A stretch of DNA of 34,733 nt from an uncultured Candidatus Saccharibacteria bacterium (GCA_948868795.1 CAQRDK010000012.1:1-34733), one strand, 5' to 3'; counted from the stretch's first letter, positions 8,104-16,428 are shown. The notes: a model not told the origin generated them from the sequence alone. Numbers and translations are program-made.

Positions 8104-9063
8104 TTATTCCTTCAGCACCGCCCTGACGAATAACCTCTGCGTATAGGTCTGCTCCGCCCGAATCCACTCCCCCGTACAAGTAATCAGCGTCAGAGTCGGC
8201 GTCTCCGCGTCCACCGGCCGATCCGCCACCTTCATATACGCATCCGCCTCCGCACCCTTATCCTTATAAACCATCTCTGTCACGGCATAGGTAAACTTCC
8301 GCCCATCGCCCATTTCTATCACAATTTCATTCCCCGGCACGAGGTTCGGCAACCACTTAAACACCCCGTCCCCCAGCGGCCCACCATGCCCGTCAATCAC
8401 CGTCGCCCACTTCCCGACTCGCCCCGGATACGCCGACCGATAATACCAACCCACGATATACGAGCTATCCGGCGCGCCCATCGCACCCCCGCTAGTCAGC
8501 CCCACCTCAATAATCGGCACATTATAGAGATCAACCGCCGCAATCGTCAAATACCGTGGCTTATTCGCCGCCACCGTATACGCGCTCCAATCCGAAATCT
8601 CCGTCTCTGGCACCAGCGGCTCATTCCCGTCCGCCGGGCCCACCGGCTCTGGCTCCGGCTCTTCCTCGATCACTTCCTCCGCCACAACTTCTTCCGCCGG
8701 CGCCTCATGCTCCCAGAGGCAAACTGCCGCCGTAATCCCTCCAGCAATCACCAAAATCAGCGCCGCCAGCCCAATCAACCAGCGCCGCTTACTTTTCGTC
8801 ACACCTTTCCGCGTCTGCCTCTTTGCTGAAACCGCCTGCGCCTTCGTCGACCCCCTCGTCGCCTTCGCAGTGCTCACCGAAGCCTTCGCCGACTTCTTCG
8901 CCGCCTTTGCCGTTTTCTTCACCGCATTTTTCGCCTGCGTCGCTCGCTTCCCCGCCCGCTGCGCCTTCGGCACAGAAACCTCCGCCTTCGCAGAAACCCT
9001 AGCAGAAGACTTCACCTTCCCCGCAGCCCCCTTTTTCGTCGTTTTTACTGTTTCTTTCTTCAT
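8104..9063 (-). CDS. Membrane-anchored sortase (class E/F-like) with a Lys/Ala-rich cytoplasmic tail
   Basis: 319 residues. Sortases are membrane transpeptidases that cleave a sorting motif and join proteins to the cell wall. Seen: one transmembrane helix (95-117), a Glu/Pro-rich linker (118-150), then the sortase barrel with His226 (VIDGHGG), Cys296 (TLITC) and Arg310 (QRLFV), the complete catalytic triad. The N-terminal 94 residues are unusual: 23 Lys, 8 Arg and only 2 Glu, mostly with Ala, Ser and Thr, resembling the tail of histone H1 or bacterial HU/H1-like proteins. This tail would be cytoplasmic. A -10 box (TGGTAAAAT) lies 9 nt before the ATG, predicting a very short leader. The upstream gene encodes an exported protein with a C-terminal membrane anchor that could be a substrate. 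Exact sortase class is uncertain. Confidence 0.88.
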   Translation of the reverse strand: MKKETVKTTKKGAAGKVKSSARVSAKAEVSVPKAQRAGKRATQAKNAVKKTAKAAKKSAKASVSTAKATRGSTKAQAVSAKRQTRKGVTKSKRRWLIGLAALILVIAGGITAAVCLWEHEAPAEEVVAEEVIEEEPEPEPVGPADGNEPLVPETEISDWSAYTVAANKPRYLTIAAVDLYNVPIIEVGLTSGGAMGAPDSSYIVGWYYRSAYPGRVGKWATVIDGHGGPLGDGVFKWLPNLVPGNEIVIEMGDGRKFTYAVTEMVYKDKGAEADAYMKVADRPVDAETPTLTLITCTGEWIRAEQTYTQRLFVRAVLKE

Positions 9064-9146
9064 CTTATTTTTATTTTACCATAATAAACACAAAATATCA
9101 ATCACCGCGCCATCATAAAATCGTCACTCTGCATCTTCTCCGCAAA

Positions 9147-9773
9147 TTATCGCCTAACTTTCCGCTTACGACCCTTCACCCCAATCACTCCGAACGCAAT
9201 CAAACTTCCTACGATATAAACCCCCGCCGCAATCCCGCCAATCATCCACCCAATTTTCGCCGAAGAGCCAGTCGCCTGCTCCTCCGTCGGCCCAATCAAA
9301 GCATCATCCGGCAAATCCTCCCCCTGCGAGCCGTCCACACCGCCGCTAACTTCCCCGCTAATGCATTCCTTCGTCGCATCCCCAGTCCGCACAAGCAGCC
9401 TCCCCTCGCCAGTCAGCTCATACGAAACCCCGCCAAATAGCATATCTTCCTTCTCAGCAATAGTCAGTTCATTGTCCCCGTTCAGCTCAATCACATACTT
9501 CTTAACCGGAATACTCCCGCCATACGCCTCAAGCTTAATCTCCCCCTTATAATCAGTCAGGACAATCCTCGAAATATACCCGCTCTCATCCGGCATCGGC
9601 TCAAGCTCAACCAAAAAGTTCCCGCCCTCTGACTGCCCGCCGCAGTAGCTCACGCTTTCCCCGTCATTCACAATCCACGCCAGCCCGCAGGCCGCCTGTG
9701 CCTCCCCTGTCGGCCACGCGCCCGCCCCCAACATCATCCCCAGCACCATCATCCCCACAAGAACCTTTTTCAT
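9147..9773 (-). CDS. Exported protein with C-terminal membrane anchor, possible sortase substrate
   Basis: 208 residues. A signal peptide is evident (MKK, then VLVGMMVLGMMLGAGAWP, with AQA-A as a plausible cleavage site near 28). The middle is an acidic, probably beta-rich domain with two or three cysteines. The C-terminus has a helix (IGWMIGGIAAGVYIVGSLIAFGVI) followed by GRKRKVRR, the layout of a cell-wall sorting signal. A canonical LPXTG is absent; LPDDA (about 153-157) lies ~20 residues before the helix and ATGSS immediately precedes it. Adjacent sortase supports, but does not prove, anchoring by it. Promoter TGaTATAAT and ribosome-binding site AAAGGAG precede the start. Family not recognised. 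Confidence 0.75.
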   Translation of the reverse strand: MKKVLVGMMVLGMMLGAGAWPTGEAQAACGLAWIVNDGESVSYCGGQSEGGNFLVELEPMPDESGYISRIVLTDYKGEIKLEAYGGSIPVKKYVIELNGDNELTIAEKEDMLFGGVSYELTGEGRLLVRTGDATKECISGEVSGGVDGSQGEDLPDDALIGPTEEQATGSSAKIGWMIGGIAAGVYIVGSLIAFGVIGVKGRKRKVRR

Positions 9774-9810
9774 CTCAAACTCCTTTCCCCCATTATATCA
9801 CCTTTCACCC

Positions 9811-11118
9811 CTAATTCACCTTTTCCAACCCCTCAAACACATAATTCCCCTCCGCATTCTTCCGAAACGTCCACTTCACCAACCCCAGATTCCTCTCCTT
9901 CGCCTCCGCAAGAATCTCCTCATCCGTCAGACCTTCTTGATCCCCGCTCCACACAATACCTGACGTTTCGTAGGGTATCATCACTGCCAACACATTACAT
10001 ACCGACCCGCCACCAACCTGATTCCCGCCATCATCAAACTGCGGGTCCGGCCTACAGTTCATCGTCAATGCCCGTTCGTAAAGATAAATCACCTCTCGCA
10101 TCACATCATCTTCTCCAATCATCGCCGTCTTCTCCGCCCTCTCCAGTCTTCGCAAATATTTGTATCCCCCTGCATCTGTCCCGCCTTCCAGCTCAACAAA
10201 CTCATCCGTCTCCGCCTCATATATCACGAATGTCATCCCAGTCGGTACGCCTACCACTCCCTCTTCCAGATATCCATATTTCTCTTCCGTAAGCAGAATA
10301 TCTTCCCCGAACATCTCTTGATACTTCACTCGCACCGCCTCTCCGCTCCAGTTCTCCGCTTGGTTCAGCGCCATCTGCAGCTGCGCCGCTTCCTTCAAGC
10401 CTTCATCGACCTGCCCATCCAACCTCACGTCACTATAAAACCATTGTATCGGCGAAATCTCAAACTGTCCATATAGCCTCTTTACCACCTCATCATCCAA
10501 GCTCAATTCGACCAGTTGCGCCTCCGATTCATCCGCCCCCTCCGGTTTTTCAACCACAACCGTATTCTCGCCATTCCCCTCCTGCTTGTCGTTATTTCCG
10601 TCTTTATCGCGCCCGCCCAGAATCACGCTCACCGCTATCCCGGCGATAATCAAAACCACCGCCAAAATAATTACAACCACCAGCGTTTTCCGACCTTTTG
10701 CGTTTGCCTTCTTCAAATCTTCCTTCGCCCGTGCGTTATCTTCAATCAACATCGCCCGCGCTTCCGCCTCCGTAATCCCCTGCCCCTCGCCAACGCTCCC
10801 CGAAAGATCTGGCTTGGGCCCTTCAGAATCCGTTTTAAGCCCTCCCGGAGCCGTTTTTAGCGCCGTTTCATTCAGATCGCCCAGAGACTCGTTTTCAAGC
10901 ATAACCGGCTTATTTTCGCCCTCTCCGCGCGTCACAGAGCCATTTTCCGTGGGCATATTACCCGCAGGAACAGCCTCCACCGCATATACCGTCGTTTCCG
11001 CGCCATTTACACCACCGTCGCCTTCCCTAGCAGCAAAATCATCTTCCGAAGGCTCATCGCTCCCGTTGTAATTAATCTTAAACCCCGGCAGTTCTAAATC
11101 CTTATCCTTGTCGTCCAT
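9811..11118 (-). CDS. Single-pass membrane protein with acidic N-terminus, unrecognised
   Basis: 435 residues. Residues 1-140 are acidic, Gly/Glu-rich and low in complexity; a Lys-rich stretch (RAKEDLKKANAKGRK) precedes a transmembrane helix at about 145-168; residues 170-435 form an acidic, probably extracytoplasmic domain that contains PDPQFDD and two cysteines. The stop-transfer polarity (positive side N-terminal) predicts the long acidic region in the cytoplasm. The start has a clear AAAGGAGC ribosome-binding site. It lies 80 bp downstream of the VirD4-like ATPase gene in the same direction, so it may belong to the same transcript. No enzymatic motif is visible; a scaffold or envelope role is an inference from topology. 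Confidence 0.75.
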   Translation of the reverse strand: MDDKDKDLELPGFKINYNGSDEPSEDDFAAREGDGGVNGAETTVYAVEAVPAGNMPTENGSVTRGEGENKPVMLENESLGDLNETALKTAPGGLKTDSEGPKPDLSGSVGEGQGITEAEARAMLIEDNARAKEDLKKANAKGRKTLVVVIILAVVLIIAGIAVSVILGGRDKDGNNDKQEGNGENTVVVEKPEGADESEAQLVELSLDDEVVKRLYGQFEISPIQWFYSDVRLDGQVDEGLKEAAQLQMALNQAENWSGEAVRVKYQEMFGEDILLTEEKYGYLEEGVVGVPTGMTFVIYEAETDEFVELEGGTDAGGYKYLRRLERAEKTAMIGEDDVMREVIYLYERALTMNCRPDPQFDDGGNQVGGGSVCNVLAVMIPYETSGIVWSGDQEGLTDEEILAEAKERNLGLVKWTFRKNAEGNYVFEGLEKVN

Positions 11119-11198
11119 TTTTTGCTCCTTTTTGTTTTTATGCTTGAAAATCTCAATTTCGCTTCCGCTTGAAACACTTCTTGTCGCTAGGAACCACG

Positions 11199-14015
11199 TT
11201 ATTTCCGCCTCACCTTAAACATCACCTCATCCGGCTTCTTCGCCTCAGCAGTATCACCTTCAACATTCATCGCGCCGCTAGCCGCACCCTCCTCGGCGGC
11301 ACCAGCTTCCGTCTTCGCCTCGCTCATCTTCTCTTTTTTCTTCTTCCAAGCCTCCAGGAAACTTTCCTTCCCCGTCGAAGCCGCAACCCCCGTCGAAACC
11401 CCAGTCGACACCCCGGTCCCAGTCGAAGCCTCCGTCGAATCAGACCCCGAGTTAGGACTCGTCGAACCAGCCGCACCCGTCGAGTTACCAGAACCCCCAG
11501 CAACCCCAGAACCAGAGAGCGTCACCGAACCCTGGTTCGCCGCAGCGCCAGCGGCTTCCGCGCTCTTCCACCTCTCCTTAATCTCCGCCTCGACCTCTTC
11601 CCGCGTCTTCGCATACTTCGCCGCCGAATACTCCTTCATCGTTTCAAGCAGTTCCGGTTTCGCCTCGCCCATCGGAGGCAAAAGGCTCATCGTAAACGGC
11701 GCTGACGGCAAATTATACATCATCACCGTTGCAATCGCCTGATAATTCCCCTGTTTATGAAGATCTTCCGCCGAAAACACCGGCGAAAACGCCTTTTCCA
11801 TCAGCTCCGCATCCGTGACCCCGAGGCGGCCCGACATAATCGTCCCCACGTTCCCGAGAATCCCTTCACGAATCTTATCTGTTAGCTGCGTCATGAACTG
11901 GTTCGCCAGGAACAAGTTCAGCCGATATTTCCTCGCCTCTGATAGAATCGACTCAAAACTCTCCGTCGCAAAGTTCTGGAACTCATCTACGAACAGACAG
12001 AAATCCTGCCGTTCATCCTCCGGAATATCCGCCCGACTCATCGCCGCCGCCTGAAATTTCATCACCAGAATCATACCGAGCAGCTGCGAGTTAATATCGC
12101 CTAGCCGCCCCTTTGACAAGTTCACCAAAAAGATTTTCTTGCTATCCATAATTTCGCGAATATTGAAACCGCTTTTGGTTTGTCCGAGAATATTCCGCAT
12201 GATCGTATTCGAGAGGAACGGCCCCCACTTCGACGTAAACCAAGTAATCACCTCGCCCGCATCGTTCGACTTTTGTGACGCCGGGAACTCCTTCGTCCAA
12301 TAATCATAGACCGCCTTATCTGTAACGTATTTTAGTTTCGACTTCACAAACGCCGGATCCGTAAAACATTGCGGAATATCAATAAATGTCGCCCCGTTCG
12401 GATCCGCCATCAAAAGTAGCGCCGCATTCCGGAACATATGCTGCCCACGCGGCCCGAAGAACCCCTGATTATTCGGATCAAATAGACTCTGCAACATATT
12501 AATCCCCTCTTGCACAATAAAGTCCTTCTGGTCGTCCGAAGTAAACTCAAACATATTCATCCCTACCGGATGTTCAATATCCGCCGGGTCAAAATAGATA
12601 ATGTCATCAATCCGATCCTCCGGCACCTTACTCATCAGAAGTTCCACCGCGTCCCCGTGTGGATCGATAAACGCGAAACCCCTCCCGTCCACCATATCTT
12701 GATAAGCCACATTCGTCAGCAAAACCGACTTACCCATACCAGTTGACCCAATCACGTAAGTATGTCGCCTTCGGTCATTCTCTGACAATCGAATCTCCTT
12801 CTTCGTTCCTCGAAACTCATTCACCCCCAGCAGCACCCCTTCCGTCACCAACTTCGCCGGCCCTTCGACCTGCTTCGTCGCTTGTCGCTCCACCTGTGAC
12901 GTCGGAATCGCATTCTGCGCCGGGAGATGGAACAGAGACGCCAGCTCCACGCTGTTCAAAATATTTGTTCGCTCATTTCTTGGGAACATCCTGAACACAA
13001 AATCTACCGACAGCTTCCGCATATCCTTCAAAGCATCATACTGAAACCCATTATAATTCTGCGAATCAAACTGCGAAAATGACGCCACCACGCTACTTAA
13101 CATCGCTTCCGACCGCGACTTCTCCTTCGCGCTAGCCACGACCCGAATTAACGTCTCGAACCCTGGGTACTTCGTTTTGTTCTCTATTGCCGCGATCTCT
13201 TCCTGCTTCAAATTCGACAACGTATCTTCGCCATCCTTCAAAGTATCATGCTCCTCCGGCGGCCGCCAAAACGCAATCGCAAAGTCCCTCATGAGCTGCG
13301 CCGCTTCATAAAGTGCTTTGCTTAAAATATTTGTTCGTTTTCCGGATTGCTTCCGACCTTTTCTTAAATCTTTTACTCGCTCCTGTGAAATTTTTGTCCA
13401 ACTTCCATCCGTCGGCCTGAACAAAATTTGTAACCCAATTCCTTCGCCCTCTTTCGTCCCCGACATCGCATTTAAGAGTGCGAGGCTTCCGTCTCGCTGA
13501 CTCACTTCATAAGTGCTAATCGGGTAGACAAACTCTTTCTTAAGCGTTAGTTCTCCGCCCGCAATCGTGTCCGTCGTCACCTCTTTCGCAAAGATGCTAT
13601 CCTGTTCAATTTCCTCCAGTCGCGCCGAAGGATACGCCGAAATCACCGCTTGTTTCACCGTCTCTGTAATCACCGCCGGCACCACCGCATAATATTTAAT
13701 CAACCCATTCGCCGCAATAATCTCGAAGGACAGATGCCTCTGCCCAAACACCCGGCTATCAAACCCTTTCTTCAACGTCGAAGAAATAATTGAATACATC
13801 ACCTGCGCCTGGCTCAGCGCTTCATTCGTCACATCGCGTTCATCACGCCCTCCCGTCTGAATATCATCCGTCGACGGCGGCAGATGAATCAACATTGGCA
13901 CCATCTTCAGCCCCCGTTCATAATCCTTCGCCTTCCGCTGCCGCCCCAGAATCATCGCCACCACAATCGCCGCCGCTATTACAACCACAACCGCGATAAT
14001 AATACCAACTACCAT
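11199..14015 (-). CDS. VirD4/TraD-like membrane ATPase (TraM-recognition type)
   Basis: 938 residues. An N-terminal transmembrane helix (MVVGIIIAVVVVIAAAIVVAMIL) is followed by a ~400-residue region, then a RecA-like ATPase of the FtsK/HerA/VirD4 superfamily: Walker A GSTGMGKS near 422-429, IDPHGD shortly after, Walker B CLFVDEFQNF near 672-680, and a C-terminal arginine/sensor region (RLNLFLANQF). Proteins of this family couple DNA or protein substrates to type IV secretion channels. The last ~110 residues are a Ser/Gly/Thr linker with short VSTG repeats, then a charged segment ending VMFKVRRK. The start lies 6 bp after the previous stop with AGGGTGAG as ribosome-binding site, so it is in an operon with the 14022-14738 gene. 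No relaxase, VirB4 or other channel component is in the window, so conjugation is not demonstrated. Confidence 0.88.
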   Translation of the reverse strand: MVVGIIIAVVVVIAAAIVVAMILGRQRKAKDYERGLKMVPMLIHLPPSTDDIQTGGRDERDVTNEALSQAQVMYSIISSTLKKGFDSRVFGQRHLSFEIIAANGLIKYYAVVPAVITETVKQAVISAYPSARLEEIEQDSIFAKEVTTDTIAGGELTLKKEFVYPISTYEVSQRDGSLALLNAMSGTKEGEGIGLQILFRPTDGSWTKISQERVKDLRKGRKQSGKRTNILSKALYEAAQLMRDFAIAFWRPPEEHDTLKDGEDTLSNLKQEEIAAIENKTKYPGFETLIRVVASAKEKSRSEAMLSSVVASFSQFDSQNYNGFQYDALKDMRKLSVDFVFRMFPRNERTNILNSVELASLFHLPAQNAIPTSQVERQATKQVEGPAKLVTEGVLLGVNEFRGTKKEIRLSENDRRRHTYVIGSTGMGKSVLLTNVAYQDMVDGRGFAFIDPHGDAVELLMSKVPEDRIDDIIYFDPADIEHPVGMNMFEFTSDDQKDFIVQEGINMLQSLFDPNNQGFFGPRGQHMFRNAALLLMADPNGATFIDIPQCFTDPAFVKSKLKYVTDKAVYDYWTKEFPASQKSNDAGEVITWFTSKWGPFLSNTIMRNILGQTKSGFNIREIMDSKKIFLVNLSKGRLGDINSQLLGMILVMKFQAAAMSRADIPEDERQDFCLFVDEFQNFATESFESILSEARKYRLNLFLANQFMTQLTDKIREGILGNVGTIMSGRLGVTDAELMEKAFSPVFSAEDLHKQGNYQAIATVMMYNLPSAPFTMSLLPPMGEAKPELLETMKEYSAAKYAKTREEVEAEIKERWKSAEAAGAAANQGSVTLSGSGVAGGSGNSTGAAGSTSPNSGSDSTEASTGTGVSTGVSTGVAASTGKESFLEAWKKKKEKMSEAKTEAGAAEEGAASGAMNVEGDTAEAKKPDEVMFKVRRK

Positions 14016-14021
14016 CTCACC

Positions 14022-14738
14022 CTACCCATTTCGTTCCTTAAAAATCCTCGGCTGCGCAAACGCCTGCATCATCGCCTCCATCCCCGCAAACCGATAATTC
14101 TCCACCTCATTCGGCGAAAAACTCTTCTTCCGAAGCAGCTTCCCCATCTCCGCCGACACACCCTTCGCGATTTCTTCCTGACTTTTCGCCTGAACTTTCG
14201 CCCCAAAACTCCGCTCCGGATCCAATTCGCTAAGCAGGTTTTCTCTATCATCCGCCAAACGCTCCGCTTCCTCGATCGCGCTCTCCCCCATAACCGAACC
14301 TTCCGCCGTTTCCCCTCTAATCGGCCCCACCACTTCACCCCCGAGCAAATTCCCCGCCATCCCACTCCTAGCCGAGCGCCCCGCCGCCTCACCCCTAACC
14401 GAACTTAAGTTCGGTACAATTTCATTTCTAGCATATCCGTTATCCGCCTCGGCCATCTCATACACACGTTCATTTTCCGCCCGCTCACGCGCCGACAAAT
14501 GCGCCGCATCCGGATTGTAGGTCAAAACCTGACCTATCGCCAGCCCACCAATCCCTCGCGCCTGCGCCTGGCTAACTCCCCCTCCACCTTCATTCCGAAT
14601 AGCTTCTCTCACCCCATTCTCAACACCAAAATCACCATTCTCGGCACCAAAACCAACGCTCGCGTCAGTCACACGATTAATTTCATCAGTCATCTCTTGA
14701 GCTGTCTGCGCTCTCTGTCTCACCTCACGACCATCCAT
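14022..14738 (-). CDS. Hypothetical protein encoded just upstream of the VirD4-like ATPase
   Basis: 238 residues, mostly charged and Ala/Glu/Gly-rich, with no transmembrane helix or signal peptide and few hydrophobic clusters, so probably largely disordered and cytoplasmic. The last ~40 residues (KSFSPNEVENYRFAGMEAMMQAF) are the most protein-like, possibly an interaction helix. The ATG at 14738 is preceded exactly 6 nt earlier by TGgTAAAAT, so the mRNA may be leaderless; there is no clear Shine-Dalgarno sequence. Two CIRCE-like sites lie 85-185 bp upstream. Six bp separate it from the ATPase, so the two are likely made together; a partner or substrate-adaptor role is an inference. Confidence 0.7.
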   Translation of the reverse strand: MDGREVRQRAQTAQEMTDEINRVTDASVGFGAENGDFGVENGVREAIRNEGGGGVSQAQARGIGGLAIGQVLTYNPDAAHLSARERAENERVYEMAEADNGYARNEIVPNLSSVRGEAAGRSARSGMAGNLLGGEVVGPIRGETAEGSVMGESAIEEAERLADDRENLLSELDPERSFGAKVQAKSQEEIAKGVSAEMGKLLRKKSFSPNEVENYRFAGMEAMMQAFAQPRIFKERNG

Positions 14739-14822
14739 AAGCCAATTTTACCATAAAAACTTTCGTTTTACAGAGTTTTCCGCATTTTTGTACACAAAAT
14801 TTATTCGTTTTCTACACAAGCA

Positions 14823-14849
14823 TTAGCACTCTTACTTCCATTTTGCCAA
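14823..14849. promoter_or_regulatory. Degenerate CIRCE-like element 1
   Basis: A perfect CIRCE left half TTAGCACTC (14823-14831), a 9-bp spacer, then TTTTGCCAA, which matches 5 of 9 positions of the right half GAGTGCTAA. CIRCE is the HrcA heat-shock repressor operator. It lies ~85 bp upstream of the 14738 start. Confidence 0.45.
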
Positions 14850-14896
14850 TTCTCAATTCACTTCAACCCGCTCCCAGCGCGCCAAAAGCCGCATTT

Positions 14897-14923
14897 TTAG
14901 CACTCTCGTTTCTATTCTGCTAA
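14897..14923. promoter_or_regulatory. Degenerate CIRCE-like element 2
   Basis: TTAGCACTC (14897-14905), 9-bp spacer, then TTCTGCTAA, matching 6 of 9 positions of the right half. Elements 1 and 2 form a 28-bp imperfect direct repeat in which all differences are transitions. It lies just past the stop codon of the 14926-15270 gene. Confidence 0.5.
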
Positions 14924-14925
14924 TG

Positions 14926-15270
14926 CTATCCCCTCTTGCTAACCAAGAAACACCCCAACAATACAAACACAACCGTCAACCCCACCGTCAACGGGCTCAT
15001 CGAGCCTAAAGACTGCGCCAAAAGCAGCATAATCGGCCCAAACGCGATCATCGCTCCATACATATAGCTCTTCCTTCCCATCTGTTTCCCTGTCATTTTC
15101 AAAAAGAGCTTCACAAGCGCAACCGCAATCCCCAGCATCAAAACATAAACTGCTGTAAAAAATACCAAAACCCCTAACGGGCCAATGCCCGCAGGGGTAG
15201 TAAAATTCAACATCGTCAGCAAAATCACTGCCGCAATCAAACTTAAAACCGGAATCAGATGCTTAGGCAT
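14926..15270 (-). CDS. Small four-helix membrane protein, unrecognised
   Basis: 114 residues from the ATG at 15270 (MPKHLIPVLS). A longer frame begins at 15297, but the promoter TGgTATAAT (15277-15285) lies between the two starts and its -10 box is exactly 6 nt before the 15270 ATG, so a leaderless mRNA is likely. Four hydrophobic segments are visible (about 5-23, 27-52, 68-86, 90-110) with a basic loop KLFLKMTGKQMGRKS between the second and third. No motif or family is recognised. It is the first gene of the minus-strand envelope block, separated from the next by ~190 bp containing two CIRCE-like sites. Confidence 0.7.
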   Translation of the reverse strand: MPKHLIPVLSLIAAVILLTMLNFTTPAGIGPLGVLVFFTAVYVLMLGIAVALVKLFLKMTGKQMGRKSYMYGAMIAFGPIMLLLAQSLGSMSPLTVGLTVVFVLLGCFLVSKRG

Positions 15271-15276
15271 ACTCCC

Positions 15277-15285
15277 ATTATACCA
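15277..15285 (-). promoter_or_regulatory. Extended -10 promoter, predicted leaderless start
   Basis: Minus-strand TGgTATAAT followed by six bases (GGGAGT) and the ATG at 15270. Transcription about 7 nt after the hexamer would begin at the start codon. Confidence 0.65.
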
Positions 15286-15323
15286 TATTTCAAGCATAAC
15301 CTATGTAAAGCATGCCGTTACGC

Positions 15324-15350
15324 CAAAAACTTGCAACCCTAGTGCAAGTT
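15324..15350 (-). terminator. Intrinsic terminator
   Basis: Minus-strand stem ACTTGCA (15343-15349) / TGCAAGT (15329-15335) with a 7-nt loop, followed by a run of five T. It could end the candidate large RNA started near 16224. Confidence 0.75.
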
Positions 15351-15828
15351 CCAAGCATAAACAACACGGACAACAGTAAAACGTATTCAGCCCTTCATCT
15401 GCTCGGTATCTTCCCTGCCTCTCTGCCAATGTCTGCCATTTCCGAAAACCCGCCAAAACCAATACAGTATCATCTGTATAAATAGCCAATCACCTCTGAT
15501 TCAACAAGTATTTCTCGCTTGCCGACTTAGACAAGCATAAGCCTACCATATTAGGCAAGCGTAAAATCTTCGACGCTTCGTGGCGTCTTTCCCTCTCACT
15601 CTCGGCATCCAGACACGACACATCGCGGCGCCAATATCTGAAAATATTGAGGAGGAAATGGGTAAGTTATCTGGCGTTTAAACATTGTTACTTTGGGCCA
15701 CAACTTCGCCCATTCCCTATTTGACCGCTCCACATTTAGTGGGGCATACGTCCTATTCAAGCATTAACGTTAATTTTCTAGATGAAAAGTACTACGTCGC
15801 ATATGCTTGAATACATTTTTCGCGAAAT

Positions 15829-15911
15829 CCTCAGCGATACGACCAGCCCGGCGTTGCTCCCGCCCCGAAAGGCAAAGAGTAGCGCAAGGTTGTCGTCTTC
15901 GCTCTAAGAGG
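15829..15911. other. Multi-helix rod hairpin inside the candidate large RNA
   Basis: Nested helices CCTC/GAGG, AGCGA/TCGCT, CGAC/GTCG, an 8-bp helix GCGTTGCT/AGTAGCGC and a tip with a GAAA loop closed by C-G pairs. Two of the 8-bp helix positions are G-U only if read on the + strand. The order and symmetry are hard to explain by chance. Confidence 0.5.
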
Positions 15912-16078
15912 TTTATCATGCTGCGATTTAAAGAATGATACTTCTCAGCATCTGTTAATCGCCAAACGCCCGATATCTGACCCTCGGCCGTCACACATTT
16001 TGCCAAACAACACCTTGAGTGCCATCTAAGCAAAACTTATAAGGCAATAGTTCCCTAAATCCCGTGAGGCAATGATAC

Positions 16079-16145
16079 TTCCGCGAGCTTAAGGTAACTC
16101 CTAGAAGTGTAATTTATGGCTAGAAATTACCTTTTCGCTCGCGGA
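16079..16145. other. 67-nt hairpin with 10-bp outer stem
   Basis: Outer stem TTCCGCGAGC / GCTCGCGGAA, inner GGTAA/TTACC, then CTAG/CTAG around a 15-nt loop. A second hairpin, AACCAA/TTGGTT, follows directly at 16145-16166. All pairs are Watson-Crick, so no strand can be preferred. Confidence 0.55.
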
Positions 16146-16230
16146 ACCAACCAATCTTACTTTGGTTTCGCTCTTGCGTTTTTAAGTTGCATTTTTGTTT
16201 GTCCTGTTTGTTTTTGCTTGGACTGTCCTT

Positions 16231-16259
16231 ATCTTAGCACGCTTATGTTAAAATTTCAA
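16231..16259 (-). promoter_or_regulatory. Promoter (-35 TTGAAA, 17 bp, extended -10 TGcTAAGAT)
   Basis: Minus-strand -35 TTGAAA at 16254-16259, spacer of 17 bp, -10 TAAGAT at 16231-16236 with the TGn extension at 16237-16239. One of the best promoter matches in the window. It drives transcription leftward into the 15.3-16.2 kb structured region. Confidence 0.75.
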
Positions 16260-16278
16260 CCCTATTTGCAATAAAATA

Positions 16279-16428
16279 TGTTGTATTTTTCACAACAAGA
16301 GCCAACTCGCCCCTGTAAAACAGCACATTATATATGTTGTACTTTTCACAACATCAAGTTTTTTGCTATCCCGCCAATTTGTAAATCTCACAACACAATT
16401 AAGCATTTCTGTTGTTACCTATACAACA
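16279..16428. repeat. Cluster of TGTTGT-N7-ACAACA dyads (left cluster)
   Basis: Perfect dyads at 16279-16297, 16335-16353 and 16410-16428, and a degenerate one (ATTTGT-N7-ACAACA) at 16377-16395. The first two share almost the whole spacer (ATTTTTC and ACTTTTC). They lie just upstream of the 16231-16259 promoter. They look like sites for a dimeric regulator. Confidence 0.7.

Larger units (their letters stand above)
15351..16224 (-). ncRNA. Candidate large structured non-coding RNA (about 0.9 kb)
   Basis: Between a strong minus-strand promoter (16231-16259) and an intrinsic terminator (15324-15350) there is no convincing protein gene, but there are many perfect inverted repeats: CGCTTGCC/GGCAAGCG (15516-15561), CAATAT/ATATTG (15632-15650), CTCCAC/GTGGGG (15728-15744), an 11-bp pair ATTCAAGCAT/ATGCTTGAAT (about 15755-15812), the rod 15829-15911, overlapping pairs near 15913-15960 that would form pseudoknots or alternatives, and the hairpin 16079-16145. 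The strand is uncertain: promoter and terminator point to the minus strand, but three G-U positions and a GAAA loop in the internal hairpins favour the plus strand. Size places it with the ornate large RNAs such as GOLLD and ROOL, but no known motif was recognised. Confidence 0.45.

Noticed and set aside
15770..16033. 87-residue minus-strand reading frame (Cys/Arg-rich)
   Set aside because: It lies over strong RNA stems, has no ribosome-binding site, uses codons (AGA, ATA, TTA) that are rare in the flanking genes, and matches no family I recognise.
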